A model generated the notes under the pieces. That model did not search any database and was not told where the DNA came from. It worked only from the letters and a program-made list of their open reading frames with translations. Shown here piece after piece: positions 24,542-33,318 of a stretch of 64,000 nt of DNA. The DNA comes from Crossiella sp. S99.2 (lineage in GTDB: Bacteria > Actinomycetota > Actinomycetes > Mycobacteriales > Pseudonocardiaceae). Position 1 is the first letter of the stretch; each line of letters opens with the position of its first letter. The stretch is from positions 124,001 through 188,000 of the forward strand of contig NZ_JALMDK010000003.1 of NCBI RefSeq assembly GCF_023094165.1. Direction: 5' to 3'. The position numbers and the translations under genes were made by a program.

Positions 24542-25774
24542 TCAGTCCAGGCAGGCCCGGACCGCGGTGGCCAGCCGCACCGCCCGCGGGTCGTCCGGCC
24601 GGAAGTTCCACAGGTTGGTGACGTAGCCGAAGCCGACCTCGGCATCGGGGTCGCCAAAACCGATCGAGCCGCCGGAACCCGGGTGACCGAAGGCGCCAGG
24701 CCCGGTCAGCGGCATGATCGGGGCGGCCCGCATGAATCCGAGCGACATGTAGAAGGAGCGGTCGGCCGGGATGTTCAGCTCCGGCGGCAGCCCGTGCATC
24801 GGCGTCTTGTCGGTGTGCACGACGGACATCTGCTCGACCGTGGCCGGGTTCAGCAGCCGCGTCCCGTCGACCTCGCTCACCGTGGCGGCGTACATCCGGG
24901 CCAGCGAGTGCGCGTCCGCGACCATGTTCGCGGCCGGGAACTCCGCCGCCCGCCAGGCCCGGGTGGTGAAGTAGTCGCTCGTGTTGTCCAGGGCGCCGCC
25001 GAGTGAGCCCGCCTTCATCTGGACCGAATCCGGGCTGTACAAGGCGTTCACCCAGGCGGTGACGGTGTCCGCGTCGAGGCCGGTCAGCTTGACCATCCCG
25101 GCGATCAGCTCCGGCAGGCTGAACGGCGCGGCGAAGTGCAGCTTGGACACCCGCTGCTCGTCTTCCTCGGGCAGCCCGATCCAGGCGCTGAGCCCGAGCG
25201 GACGGGCGACCTCCTCGGCGAAGAACGTGCCGAGCGACTTACCGGTGATCCGGCGCACGAGTTCGCCGACCAGGAACCCGTAGGTGACGGCGTGGTAGGC
25301 GTGTTCGGTACCGGGAGTCCACAGTGGAGGCTGTGCTTCCAGGGCCCGGATGACCGGGTCCCAGGCGCAGGCCTCCGCGAAGGTCAGCGGTCCGTCCACG
25401 AGGGGCAGACCGGCCTGGTGCGAGAGCAGCCAGCGCACCTTGATGTGTTCCTTGCCGTTGGCGCCGAACTCCGGCCAGTACTGGACCACCGGGGCGTCCA
25501 GGTCCAGCAATCCGCGCTGTACCAGGATGTGCGCGCAGATCGCGGTGGCGCCCTTGGTGGTGGAGGCGACCTGGATGACGGTGTCCGCGCGCCACGGCAG
25601 GTTCGCTTCGCGATCGGCCAGGCCGCGCCACAGGTTGACTACGGGGCGGCCGCCCACGTAGACGCTGCACGCGGCGCCGATCTCGCCGTCTCCCTCGAAG
25701 TTGGCGTGGAAGACGTCGGCGACCTTGCCCCAGCCTGGCTCGACGCACTCGGGGTTGCTGGTCGTGTGTTCCAT
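24542..25774 (-). CDS. class C beta-lactamase-like serine hydrolase (EstB type)
   Basis: A protein of 410 residues with no signal peptide. It belongs to the serine-hydrolase family of class C beta-lactamases and EstB esterases: the nucleophile motif STTKG (SxxK) near residue 72, the Tyr of the YxN/YxV motif in HAYHAVTYGFLVGEL, and a late GHPGSGGSIGFGDP in place of the KTG box, as in esterases. It most likely hydrolyses esters inside the cell. It lies upstream of, but separate from, the ABC operon promoter region; about 100 bp separate its start from the end of the permease gene. Confidence 0.85.
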   Translation of the reverse strand: MEHTTSNPECVEPGWGKVADVFHANFEGDGEIGAACSVYVGGRPVVNLWRGLADREANLPWRADTVIQVASTTKGATAICAHILVQRGLLDLDAPVVQYWPEFGANGKEHIKVRWLLSHQAGLPLVDGPLTFAEACAWDPVIRALEAQPPLWTPGTEHAYHAVTYGFLVGELVRRITGKSLGTFFAEEVARPLGLSAWIGLPEEDEQRVSKLHFAAPFSLPELIAGMVKLTGLDADTVTAWVNALYSPDSVQMKAGSLGGALDNTSDYFTTRAWRAAEFPAANMVADAHSLARMYAATVSEVDGTRLLNPATVEQMSVVHTDKTPMHGLPPELNIPADRSFYMSLGFMRAAPIMPLTGPGAFGHPGSGGSIGFGDPDAEVGFGYVTNLWNFRPDDPRAVRLATAVRACLD

Positions 25775-25876
25775 GATGGAATCCTTTCGGGTGTCCTGGA
25801 AACGGGTGCGGCGAACAAGCCCGGCCCAGGGCGAAGATGTTGTGCGGTAAGGGTTGTAGCTGCTCCGGCGTGGAGG

Positions 25877-26638
25877 TCAGGAGATCCGGCGCCGGTAGGT
25901 CGCCGTGGCCAGGAGGTAGGCCACGAGCAGGATGCCGGCACACCAGGCCAGCGCGATCCAGATGTCGTTCCCGGCGGGCTGCTGGGTGAACAGGCCGCGG
26001 ATGGTGTTGACGATGGAGGTCACCGGCTGGTGCTCGGCGAAGGCGCGCACCGGGCCGGGCATCGTGCCGGTGGGCACGAACGCGGAGCTGAGGAACGGCA
26101 GGAAGATGAGCGGGTAGGAGAACGCGCTCGCGCCGTCCACCGACTTCGCGGACAGCCCGGCGATCACCGCCAGCCAGGTCAGCGCCAGGGTGAACAGGAT
26201 CAGGATGCCGGCCACCGCGAGCCAGGCCAGCACGCCGGCCCCGGAGCGGAAACCCATGATCAGGGCCACGCCCACGACGATCACCAGTGAGAGCAGGTTG
26301 GCGATCAGCGAGGTCAGCACGTGCGCCCACAGCACGCCCGAGCGGGCGATCGGCAGCGACTGGAAGCGCTCGAAGATCCCGCCGCGCAAGTCGTTGAACA
26401 GCCGGAACGCGGTGTAGGCGACGCCGGAGGCGACGGTGATCAGCAGGATGCCGGGCAGCATGTAGTCGATGTAGGAGCCCGACCCGGTGTTGATCGCGCC
26501 GCCGAAGACGTAGACGAACATCAGCATCATCGCCACCGGCATGATCGCGGTGGTGATGATGGTGTCCAGGCTGCGCGTGACGTGTTTGAGGGACCGTCCG
26601 AAAAGGACGGTGACATCGCTGACTAAGTGTGTGGTCAT
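25877..26638 (-). CDS. ABC-2 transporter permease (DrrB-like)
   Basis: A protein of 253 residues with six hydrophobic segments (for example AIMPVAMMLMFVYVFGGAI, LPGILLITVASGVAYTAF, LLSLVIVVGVALIMGF). It has the ABC-2 family motif around RGGIFERFQSLPIARSGVLW and FVPTGTMPGPVRAFAEHQPV, as in the daunorubicin exporter DrrB. ATG overlaps the ATPase stop by 4 bp. Codon 5 is TTA. With the ATPase it should export a lipophilic compound. Confidence 0.92.
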   Translation of the reverse strand: MTTHLVSDVTVLFGRSLKHVTRSLDTIITTAIMPVAMMLMFVYVFGGAINTGSGSYIDYMLPGILLITVASGVAYTAFRLFNDLRGGIFERFQSLPIARSGVLWAHVLTSLIANLLSLVIVVGVALIMGFRSGAGVLAWLAVAGILILFTLALTWLAVIAGLSAKSVDGASAFSYPLIFLPFLSSAFVPTGTMPGPVRAFAEHQPVTSIVNTIRGLFTQQPAGNDIWIALAWCAGILLVAYLLATATYRRRIS

Positions 26639-27399
26639 GGTGATTCCTTGGCGCCGACGAGGGCGAAGAAGACGTCTTCCAGGGTCGGCTGCTTCTCCAC
26701 GTATTCGACCTCGGCGGGCGGGAGCAGTCCTTTGAGTTCGGTGAGGGTGCCGTTGACGATGATCCGGCCCTGGTGCAGGATCGCGATCCGGTCCGCGAGC
26801 TGTTCGGCCTCCTCCAGGTACTGCGTGGTCAGCAGCACCGTGGTGCCGCGTGCGGCCAGGCTCTTCACCGCGGCCCACACCTCCAGGCGGGCCTCCGGGT
26901 CGAGTCCGGTGGTGGGCTCGTCCAGGAAGATCACCGGCGGATTCCCGATGAGGCTCATCGCGATGTCCAGGCGGCGGCGCATGCCACCGGAGTAGGTGGC
27001 GACCTTCCGGTCGGCCGCCTCGGTCAGCGAGAACCGGGCCAGCAGGTCCGCCGCGATCTTGCCGGGCTGCTTTTGGTGCCGCAGCCGGGCGATGAGCACC
27101 AGGTTCTCCCGCCCGCTGAGGATCTCGTCCACGGCGGCGAACTGTCCGGTGAGGCTGATGGACTCGCGCACCCGCGCCGGCTGCGCGGCCACGTCGAAAC
27201 CGGCCACGCTGGCCGCGCCCGCGTCCGCCTTGAGCAGGGTGGACAGGATCTTCACCACCGTGGTCTTGCCCGCCCCGTTGGAACCGAGCAGCGCGAAGAT
27301 GTGGCCCGGCGCCACCTCGAAGTCCACCCCGCGCAGCACCGGCAGCTTCGGATAGGACTTCTCCAGGCCGCGCACCCGGATCGCGGGTCCGGCCGTCAT
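26635..27399 (-). CDS. ABC transporter ATPase (DrrA-like)
   Basis: A protein of 254 residues with Walker A GSNGAGKTT, Q-loop SLTGQFAAVDE, signature YSGGMRRRLDIAMSL, Walker B VIFLDEPTTGLDP and the H-loop position substituted as TTQYLEEAEQL (Gln for His, usual in DrrA). It energises the permease at 25877. It overlaps DUF1048 upstream by 4 bp. Confidence 0.94.
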   Translation of the reverse strand: MTAGPAIRVRGLEKSYPKLPVLRGVDFEVAPGHIFALLGSNGAGKTTVVKILSTLLKADAGAASVAGFDVAAQPARVRESISLTGQFAAVDEILSGRENLVLIARLRHQKQPGKIAADLLARFSLTEAADRKVATYSGGMRRRLDIAMSLIGNPPVIFLDEPTTGLDPEARLEVWAAVKSLAARGTTVLLTTQYLEEAEQLADRIAILHQGRIIVNGTLTELKGLLPPAEVEYVEKQPTLEDVFFALVGAKESP

Positions 27400-27770
27400 G
27401 ACCGCGGCCCCCCGCCCGCTTCCTCGGCACGCTCGATCGCGCTGGTCAGCCGGGTCCGCTCCCGGTTGACCCAGCCGCCACCCGTGTAGTTCGCGAGGAA
27501 GATCTCGGCGAATTCCACCGGGTCCTCGCCGACGATCTCGCGGATCAGCTTGCCGTCCGCCGCGGCCTGCTCGAAGAGATCAGCCAGGTCCTCATACATC
27601 GACGCCGCGCTGTCGCCGTCGGAGGGACCGAAATACATCACGTACCGCTCCAGCGCCTCGACCGCCACGCGATAGTGCTCGGGCAGCTTCTTCACCCGCG
27701 CCTTGTACTGCCACCACCGGCGTTTGTCGCCGACCACCGTCTCGATGATCTTCGAGATGGACATGATCAT
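27396..27770 (-). CDS. DUF1048 family protein
   Basis: A protein of 124 residues, helical and soluble, matching DUF1048 (KRRWWQYKARVKKLPEHYR, MYEDLADLFEQAAADGK, VEFAEIFL). These proteins are regularly found between a PadR regulator and an ABC or membrane protein; their function is not known. ATG at 27770 overlaps the PadR stop (ATGA) and the stop overlaps the ATPase start, so all four genes of this operon are coupled. Confidence 0.88.
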   Translation of the reverse strand: MIMSISKIIETVVGDKRRWWQYKARVKKLPEHYRVAVEALERYVMYFGPSDGDSAASMYEDLADLFEQAAADGKLIREIVGEDPVEFAEIFLANYTGGGWVNRERTRLTSAIERAEEAGGGPRS

Positions 27771-28084
27771 CTACCCCCTTCATGGAGCTGTCCGAGCCGT
27801 TCCGCGAGGAAGCTCCAGGTCCTCCAGAACTCGTCGAGGTGCTGCCCGCCCTGCGTGTTCAGCGAATACACCTTGCGCGGCGGCCCCTTCTCCGACGGGA
27901 CCTTCGCCACGTCGACCAGGCCGCGCTGTTCGATCCGGACCAGCAGCGCGTAGACAGTGCCCTCGGCGATGTCGGCGAAGCCCTGATCGCGCAGCCACGC
28001 GGTGATCTCGTAGCCGTAGGCGGGCCTGCCGGACAGGATCGCCAGGACGATGCCCTCCAGCACGCCCTTGAGCATCTCCGTCAT
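27767..28084 (-). CDS. PadR-family transcriptional regulator
   Basis: A protein of 105 residues: MLKGVLEGIVLAILSGRPAY opens the winged helix, followed by GYEITAWLRDQGFADIAEGT and the wing KGPPRKVYSLNTQGGQ. PadR proteins repress drug-efflux operons and are released by the drug. ATG at 28084 is chosen because GGGGA lies 5 bp upstream; a GTG at 28096 is possible. It heads the padR-DUF1048-ATPase-permease operon. Confidence 0.92.
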   Translation of the reverse strand: MTEMLKGVLEGIVLAILSGRPAYGYEITAWLRDQGFADIAEGTVYALLVRIEQRGLVDVAKVPSEKGPPRKVYSLNTQGGQHLDEFWRTWSFLAERLGQLHEGGR

Positions 28085-28171
28085 CTGCTTCCCCACGAAC
28101 CGCGCCTTCCCAGACTACTTGGTGTCACTGACTACCGGTACATAGTATCGCTGAATACCGACGGCGCAAGT

Positions 28172-28245
28172 CCCCGTCGAGTTGGCCCAACCGGTACGCC
28201 GGTTTGGCTCAAGTGGGCGTACCAGTTGGCCCAAGTGGTACGGGG
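28172..28245. repeat. palindromic array, TTGGCCCAA family (copy 2)
   Basis: Cores TTGGCCCAA at 28182, TTGGCTCAA at 28204 and TTGGCCCAA at 28226, exactly 22 bp apart, within outer arms CCCCG (28172-28176) and CGGGG (28241-28245). It lies 19 bp beyond the stop of the MFS gene and about 90 bp upstream of the PadR start. Same family as 5377-5447 and 38848-38970. Confidence 0.8.
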
Positions 28246-28264
28246 CGGGCTCGAAGGGGTGCGG

Positions 28265-29653
28265 TCAGCGCGCCGAGGCGTGCGCCTTGTCGCGGACGCG
28301 CAGCAGTGTCGCCGCGAGTGCGGCGAGCAGGGTCACCCCGGCCGCCACCGCCAGCGCGATCCGCAGGCCCGGCAACACATCCGTGCCCGCGGTGCCCGCC
28401 GCGTAGAGCGCGCCCAGCAGCGCCACCCCGACCACCGTGCCGGTCTGCCGGGTGGTGTTCACCACCGCCGAGGCCAGCCCGGACCGTTCGATCGGCACCG
28501 CGCCGAAGGCGGTCACGTTGGTCGGTGTCATGGCCAGCCCCATGCCGAGGCCCACCAACGCGAACACCAGCGCCGCCAACGCGAACGGGGTCCCGGCGCC
28601 CAGCAACAGGCAGCCGGCCAGGCCCAGCGCGGCCACGCCGTAGCCGAGCGCCATCGCCGCCGCGCCACCCAGTCGCGCGGTCAACCGGCCCGCCACCGGG
28701 GAGGCCACCAGCATGGCCACCGACAGCGGCAGCAACCACAGCGCCGACTCCGCCGCGCCCAGGCCCCGGCCCTGCTGCAGGTACAGCGCCAGCAACACGA
28801 ACGCCGCGTAGGGCCCGAAACCCAGCGCGAACGAGGCGTAGTTGGCCACCGCGAACGCCCGATCCGCGAACAACCGCACCGGCACCATCGGCCGCGGCTG
28901 CCGCAGTTCCACCACCACGAAGAGTACCGCCGCCAGCACGGCGAGCCCGACAGTTATCCACACCCCCAGATCCAGGCCGTGCCGGCCCGCGCGGATCAGG
29001 CCCAGGCTCAGCGCGGCCGGCCAGGCGATGCCCAGCAGCTGCCCCAGCGGGTCCAGGGCGGTGTGCGCCGGATCCGCCGATTCCGGCACCGCCACCCACA
29101 CCGCGACCAGCGCGGCCAGTCCGAGCGGCAGGTTGAGCAGGAACACGCTCCACCAGCCGAAGCCGTCCACCAGCAGTCCGCCGAGCACCGGCCCCAGCGC
29201 CGCGGCCAGCCCGCCGAACAACCCCCACCAACCCAGCAACGCCGCGCGCCGCACCGGATCCGGGGTGCTCCTGGCCAGAATGGACAGTGACCCGGGCAGC
29301 AGCACCGCGGCCCCGACGCCCTGCCCGACCCGGCCCGCGATCACCAGGCCCACGCCGTCGGCCAGCGCGCTGACCAGCGATCCCAGCAGGAACACCAGGA
29401 TTCCCAGCAGCAGCAACCGTTTCCGCCCGTACCTATCGCCCAGCGCGCCGCCGGTGAGGGTGAGTCCGGCCAGGCACACGGTGTAGGCGTTGACGATCCA
29501 TTGCAGACCGTCCACCCCGGCCCCCAGGTCCCGCTGGATCGCAGGCAGGGCCACGCCGATCACGGTGGTGCCGAACAAGGCCAGCGCGGTGCACAGGAAC
29601 AACGCGGTCAGGAAGGTTCTGGTGATGATCACCCGCGCAGCGTGCGGGTTCAA
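28265..29653 (-). CDS. MFS multidrug transporter, 14-TM DHA2 type
   Basis: A protein of 462 residues with about 14 hydrophobic segments. Motif A is GGALGDRYGRKRLLLLG and the antiporter motif C region is LLGWWGLFGGLAAALGPVLGG, as in the EmrB/QacA subfamily. It exports drugs by proton exchange. The proposed TTG start at 29653 overlaps the MerR stop (TTGA); a GTG at 29632 is the alternative. It forms a two-gene operon with MerR. Confidence 0.9.
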   Translation of the reverse strand: MNPHAARVIITRTFLTALFLCTALALFGTTVIGVALPAIQRDLGAGVDGLQWIVNAYTVCLAGLTLTGGALGDRYGRKRLLLLGILVFLLGSLVSALADGVGLVIAGRVGQGVGAAVLLPGSLSILARSTPDPVRRAALLGWWGLFGGLAAALGPVLGGLLVDGFGWWSVFLLNLPLGLAALVAVWVAVPESADPAHTALDPLGQLLGIAWPAALSLGLIRAGRHGLDLGVWITVGLAVLAAVLFVVVELRQPRPMVPVRLFADRAFAVANYASFALGFGPYAAFVLLALYLQQGRGLGAAESALWLLPLSVAMLVASPVAGRLTARLGGAAAMALGYGVAALGLAGCLLLGAGTPFALAALVFALVGLGMGLAMTPTNVTAFGAVPIERSGLASAVVNTTRQTGTVVGVALLGALYAAGTAGTDVLPGLRIALAVAAGVTLLAALAATLLRVRDKAHASAR

Positions 29654-30087
29654 GCCGACTTGAAGTCAACCTCCGCGGTCAGCTCCCGCACCTGCCCGTC
29701 CAGCCGCGCCGCCAGGTGCGCGCAGTCCCGCACCGGGTGCGCCCGCGGGCAGGTCAGCAGGTGCTCCAGGTACTCCTGGGCCTGCCGCAACTCGCGCACC
29801 CGCTCGGCCAGTTCGGCCGCCCGCCCGGCCAGCACGCTCCGCGCGCTCTCGCCCTGGCTCGCGTCGAGGAGCTGCCGGATGTCCTCCAGACTGAGCATCC
29901 CGGTGCGTTGCAGCGTCAGCACCAGGGCCAGCCGGCGCAACTCCGCCTCGCCGTACCAGCGTTTCCCGCGATCCTGCCCGGCCGGCGGCACCAGGCCGAT
30001 CTCGTCGTAGTAGCGCAACGCCGAGGCGCGCAGCCCGAACAGGCGTGCCACCTGGCCGATCCCCAGCAACTCGCTCACCCGGCCCAC
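29650..30087 (-). CDS. MerR-family transcriptional regulator
   Basis: A protein of 145 residues: the N-terminal MerR helix-turn-helix and wing (IGQVARLFGLRASALRYYDE, IGLVP, KRWYGEAELRRLALV), a coiled-coil dimerisation helix, and a C-terminal tail with CPRAHPVRDCAHL. The two cysteines are reminiscent of a metal or redox site, but the spacing is not that of SoxR. It likely activates the MFS gene downstream in response to a toxic compound. Confidence 0.9.
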   Translation of the reverse strand: MGRVSELLGIGQVARLFGLRASALRYYDEIGLVPPAGQDRGKRWYGEAELRRLALVLTLQRTGMLSLEDIRQLLDASQGESARSVLAGRAAELAERVRELRQAQEYLEHLLTCPRAHPVRDCAHLAARLDGQVRELTAEVDFKSA

Positions 30088-30276
30088 CGTAATCCCTGGC
30101 GTCAGAGAATGCAGTCACATACAATGAGTCCAGAAGCCATTTACCGCTCGTGGGTTCATGGGCACATGGGATCCCCAAATGTGATCTCAGTCGGTCGCAC
30201 TACTTTCGTAGTTGCCCCATACGGCCGCTGTTGAATACTCCCGTTTACGATATCGTGGGTCGCCGTCGTCGATAAA

Positions 30277-30930
30277 TTGAGACGATTGGGAAGGGATTCC
30301 ATGATTACCATGCTGGCCGCGGCTGGAATGGCTTTTTCCCTGCTTGCCTCTCCGGTGCCGGCGGCCGATTCAGCGCCGCCGGACAAGGTGACCGTCGAGG
30401 TGGTCACAGCGAACGGATCCGGCTGTCCGCCCGGCACGTCCGCTGTCGCCGTCGCCCACGACAAGACCGCCTTTACCGTGACCTACAGCGACTATCTCGC
30501 CCAGGTCGGCGTGGGCGCGAAACCGACCGACGTTCGCAAGAACTGCCAGCTCGCCCTGCGGATCCACTACCCGCAGGGCTTCAGCTACGCGATCCAGAAA
30601 GCGGATTACCGGGGTTACGCGAATCTCCAGCCAGGGGCGCGCGGACTCCAGCGGGCGAACTACTACTTCCAGGGAATGTCGGCCACCGAGTCGCGGAGCC
30701 ATTGGTTCAACGGTCCGTGGGCGGATAGCTGGCAGGCAACCGACACCTCCGAAGGTCCCAACCTGATCTACGCTCCCTGTGGCGAGACCAGGAACCTCAA
30801 CGTCAACACCGAGCTGCGTGTGCAGGCGGGGTCCTCGAATCCATCGACGACGACCAGCTTTATGACGATGGACTCCACGGATGGCAGCATTCGCACCACC
30901 TACCACTTCTCCTGGAAGCGGTGCGACTAG
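30277..30930 (+). CDS. secreted DUF4360 protein
   Basis: About 209-217 residues. A signal peptide ends near VPAADS. The mature part fits DUF4360: VTVEVVTANGSGCPPGTSAV, FTVTYSDYLAQVGVG, then RKNCQLALRIHYPQGFSYAI and four cysteines that may form two disulfides. Function unknown; homologues are secreted proteins of actinomycetes and fungi. Two starts compete. TTG at 30277 gives a basic N-region but no ribosome site. ATG at 30301 has AAGGG 5 bp upstream but lacks N-terminal charge. Confidence 0.82.
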   Translation: MRRLGRDSMITMLAAAGMAFSLLASPVPAADSAPPDKVTVEVVTANGSGCPPGTSAVAVAHDKTAFTVTYSDYLAQVGVGAKPTDVRKNCQLALRIHYPQGFSYAIQKADYRGYANLQPGARGLQRANYYFQGMSATESRSHWFNGPWADSWQATDTSEGPNLIYAPCGETRNLNVNTELRVQAGSSNPSTTTSFMTMDSTDGSIRTTYHFSWKRCD

Positions 30931-30995
30931 CGGATTGCCGGGTGGCTCAGGTCACAGGGGGGAACCAGGTGGACCAGCTGACCGACCTGACTGGC

Positions 30996-31044
30996 GTGGT
31001 CGGCTCCGCGCGGTGTGCACGCACCGCCTCGCGGAGCCGGCCAC
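30996..31044 (+). promoter_or_regulatory. hairpin in the leader of the copper ATPase gene
   Basis: Arms of 15 bp with one mismatch (GTGGTCGGCTCCGCG at 30996-31010 against 31030-31044) enclose a 19-nt loop, 38 bp before the GTG start of the copper ATPase. It may terminate the upstream DUF4360 transcript or act as an attenuator. Confidence 0.5.
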
Positions 31045-31081
31045 CGTCCACAGCAGTCGGCGGCGTCCCCTGGAGTGAGCA

Positions 31082-33310
31082 GTGCAGCAAGGTGTCGCGA
31101 CCAGCGCGACCGCGGGTAACCAGGCCGAAGACGACGGGCCCGGCACCCGGCTGGGCACGGTCGAACTGGCCCTGAGCGGCATGACCTGCGCCGCCTGCGC
31201 GGCCCGGATCGAACGCAAACTCAACAAGATCGACGGTGTGCACGCCGTGGTCAACTACGCCACCGAGCGTGCCGCGGTCTCCTTCCCGCCCGCCGTCGAC
31301 ATCCCCCGCCTGGTCGAGGCGGTCACCGCCGCTGGTTACAGCGCGCGAGAGGTCCAGGAGACGACGGCAACCGACACCCCGGACCCGGTGCGCGCGCTGT
31401 GGCGCCGGCTGGTCGTGTCGGTGCTGCTCACCTTCCCGCTCGCCGATCTCGCGCTGGCCATGGCCTGGGTGCCCTGGCTGCGCTTCCCCGGCTGGCAGTG
31501 GGTGTGCCTGGGCCTGGCCGCGCCGGTCGTGCTGTGGGCCGCGCTGCCCTTCCACCGGGCCGCGCTGCGCAACGCCCGGCACGGCGCGGCCTCGATGGAC
31601 ACGCTGGTCTCATTGGGGGTGCTCAGCGCGTTCGGCTGGTCCACCTACGCGATGTTCAGCACCACGGTCACCGGCGGCATCTACCTGGAGGTCGCCGCCG
31701 GGGTGACCACCTTCCTGCTCGCCGGCCGCTACTTCGAGGCCCGAGCCCGGCGGATGGCCGGGGACGCGCTGCGCTCGCTGTCCCTGCTCGCGGCCAAGGA
31801 CGTGTTGTTGCTGCGCAAGGGGAAAGAGGTGCGGGTCCCGGTCGGGCAGCTGCTGGTCGGCGACCTGTTCGTGGTGCCGCCGGGGGAGAAGATCGCCACC
31901 GACGGGGTGGTCGAGTCCGGGCGGTCCGTGGTCGACCTGAGCATGGTCACCGGCGAGTCGGTGCCGGTGGAGGTGGAGACCGGCGCGACCGTCATCGGCG
32001 GCACGATCTCGCACAGCGGCCGACTGATCGTGCGCGCCACCGGCGTCGGCGCGGACACCCAGCTGGCCCGGATGACCGCGCTGGTCGAAGCCGCCCAGGC
32101 GGGCAAGTCCGGTGCGCAACGGCTGGCCGACCGGGTGGCCGGGGTGTTCGTGCCGGTGGTCCTGGTACTGGCCGCGCTCACCCTCGCGGTCTGGCTGCTG
32201 GCCGGCGGGTCCACCGAATCGGCCTTCGGCGCGGCCCTGGCGGTGCTGATCATCGCCTGCCCGTGCGCCCTCGGCCTGGCCACGCCGACCGCGTTGCTGG
32301 TGGCCACCGGCCGCGGCGCCCAGCTCGGCATCCTGCTGCGTAGCGCCCAGGCCCTGGAATCCACCCGCGCGGTGGACACGGTGCTGCTGGACAAGACCGG
32401 CACGGTGACGACTGGCCGGATGTCCCTGGCCGAGACCTACTGCGACGGCGACCCGGCCGAGCTGCTGCGCTACGCCGGCGCGGTCGAATCCGCCTCCGAA
32501 CACGCCATCGCCGCCGCGATCACCGCCGCCGCCCGCGCGGAATTCCCCGAACTGCCCGAGGTCGCCGAGTTCGCCGCGCTGCCAGGGCTCGGCGCCAGCG
32601 GCCGGGTGGACGGCGCGGAAGTGCTCATCGGCCGGTTGTTGTTGTTCGCCGAACGCGGTTGGACCGTCGAGCCGGAATTGGCGGAACGCTGCGCGGAATG
32701 GGAAAAGCTGGGCCGAACCGTCGTGGTGGCGGGCTGGGACGGCGCGGCCCGTGGTCTCCTGGCGGTGCTGGACACGGTCAAGGAATCCGCGCCAGGTGCG
32801 ATCAAGGCGTTGCGCGCACTCGGGTTGACCCCGGTGCTGCTCACCGGCGACAACGAGGCCACCGCCCGCCTGGTCGCCGAGGCGGTCGGCATCGAGGAGG
32901 TGCACGCCGGGGTGCTGCCCCAGGGCAAGGTCGAGGTGGTGCGGGCATTGCAGGCCCAGGGCCGCCGGGTGGCCATGGTCGGTGACGGTGTCAACGACGG
33001 CCCGGCGCTGGCCGCCGCCGACCTGGCCATGGCCATGGGCACCGGCGCGGACGTCGCCCTGCACGCCGCCGACCTGATCCTGGTGCGGGACAACCTGATC
33101 GCCGTCCCGGACGCCATCCGGCTGGCCCGCGCCACGCTGAACACCATCCGCGGCAACCTGTGGTGGGCCTTCGGCTACAACGTGGCCGCACTGCCGGTGG
33201 CCGCCCTCGGCCTGCTCAACCCGCTGATCGCCGGGGCCGCGATGGCGTTGTCCTCGGCGTTCGTGGTGTCCAACAGCATGCGGCTGCGCAAGTTCGGCGG
33301 CGGCCGGTAG
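31082..33310 (+). CDS. copA: copper-translocating P1B-type ATPase
   Basis: A protein of 742 residues. It has one N-terminal metal-binding domain (GMTCAACAARIERKL), eight membrane segments, actuator TGESVPV, the intramembrane metal motif CPC (residues 393-395) in IACPCALGLATPTA, phosphorylation motif DKTGTVT (Asp437) and hinge GDGVNDGPALAAADLA. CPC with AxxNxxxAL-type late helices (YNVAALPVA, and MALSSAFVVSNS) points to Cu(I) export. The nucleotide-domain SEHPxA motif reads SEHAIA here, so the proline of the HP pair is missing. GTG start at 31082. No CsoR or CopZ is adjacent. Confidence 0.92.
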   Translation: MQQGVATSATAGNQAEDDGPGTRLGTVELALSGMTCAACAARIERKLNKIDGVHAVVNYATERAAVSFPPAVDIPRLVEAVTAAGYSAREVQETTATDTPDPVRALWRRLVVSVLLTFPLADLALAMAWVPWLRFPGWQWVCLGLAAPVVLWAALPFHRAALRNARHGAASMDTLVSLGVLSAFGWSTYAMFSTTVTGGIYLEVAAGVTTFLLAGRYFEARARRMAGDALRSLSLLAAKDVLLLRKGKEVRVPVGQLLVGDLFVVPPGEKIATDGVVESGRSVVDLSMVTGESVPVEVETGATVIGGTISHSGRLIVRATGVGADTQLARMTALVEAAQAGKSGAQRLADRVAGVFVPVVLVLAALTLAVWLLAGGSTESAFGAALAVLIIACPCALGLATPTALLVATGRGAQLGILLRSAQALESTRAVDTVLLDKTGTVTTGRMSLAETYCDGDPAELLRYAGAVESASEHAIAAAITAAARAEFPELPEVAEFAALPGLGASGRVDGAEVLIGRLLLFAERGWTVEPELAERCAEWEKLGRTVVVAGWDGAARGLLAVLDTVKESAPGAIKALRALGLTPVLLTGDNEATARLVAEAVGIEEVHAGVLPQGKVEVVRALQAQGRRVAMVGDGVNDGPALAAADLAMAMGTGADVALHAADLILVRDNLIAVPDAIRLARATLNTIRGNLWWAFGYNVAALPVAALGLLNPLIAGAAMALSSAFVVSNSMRLRKFGGGR

Positions 33311-33318
33311 CCGCCGGG

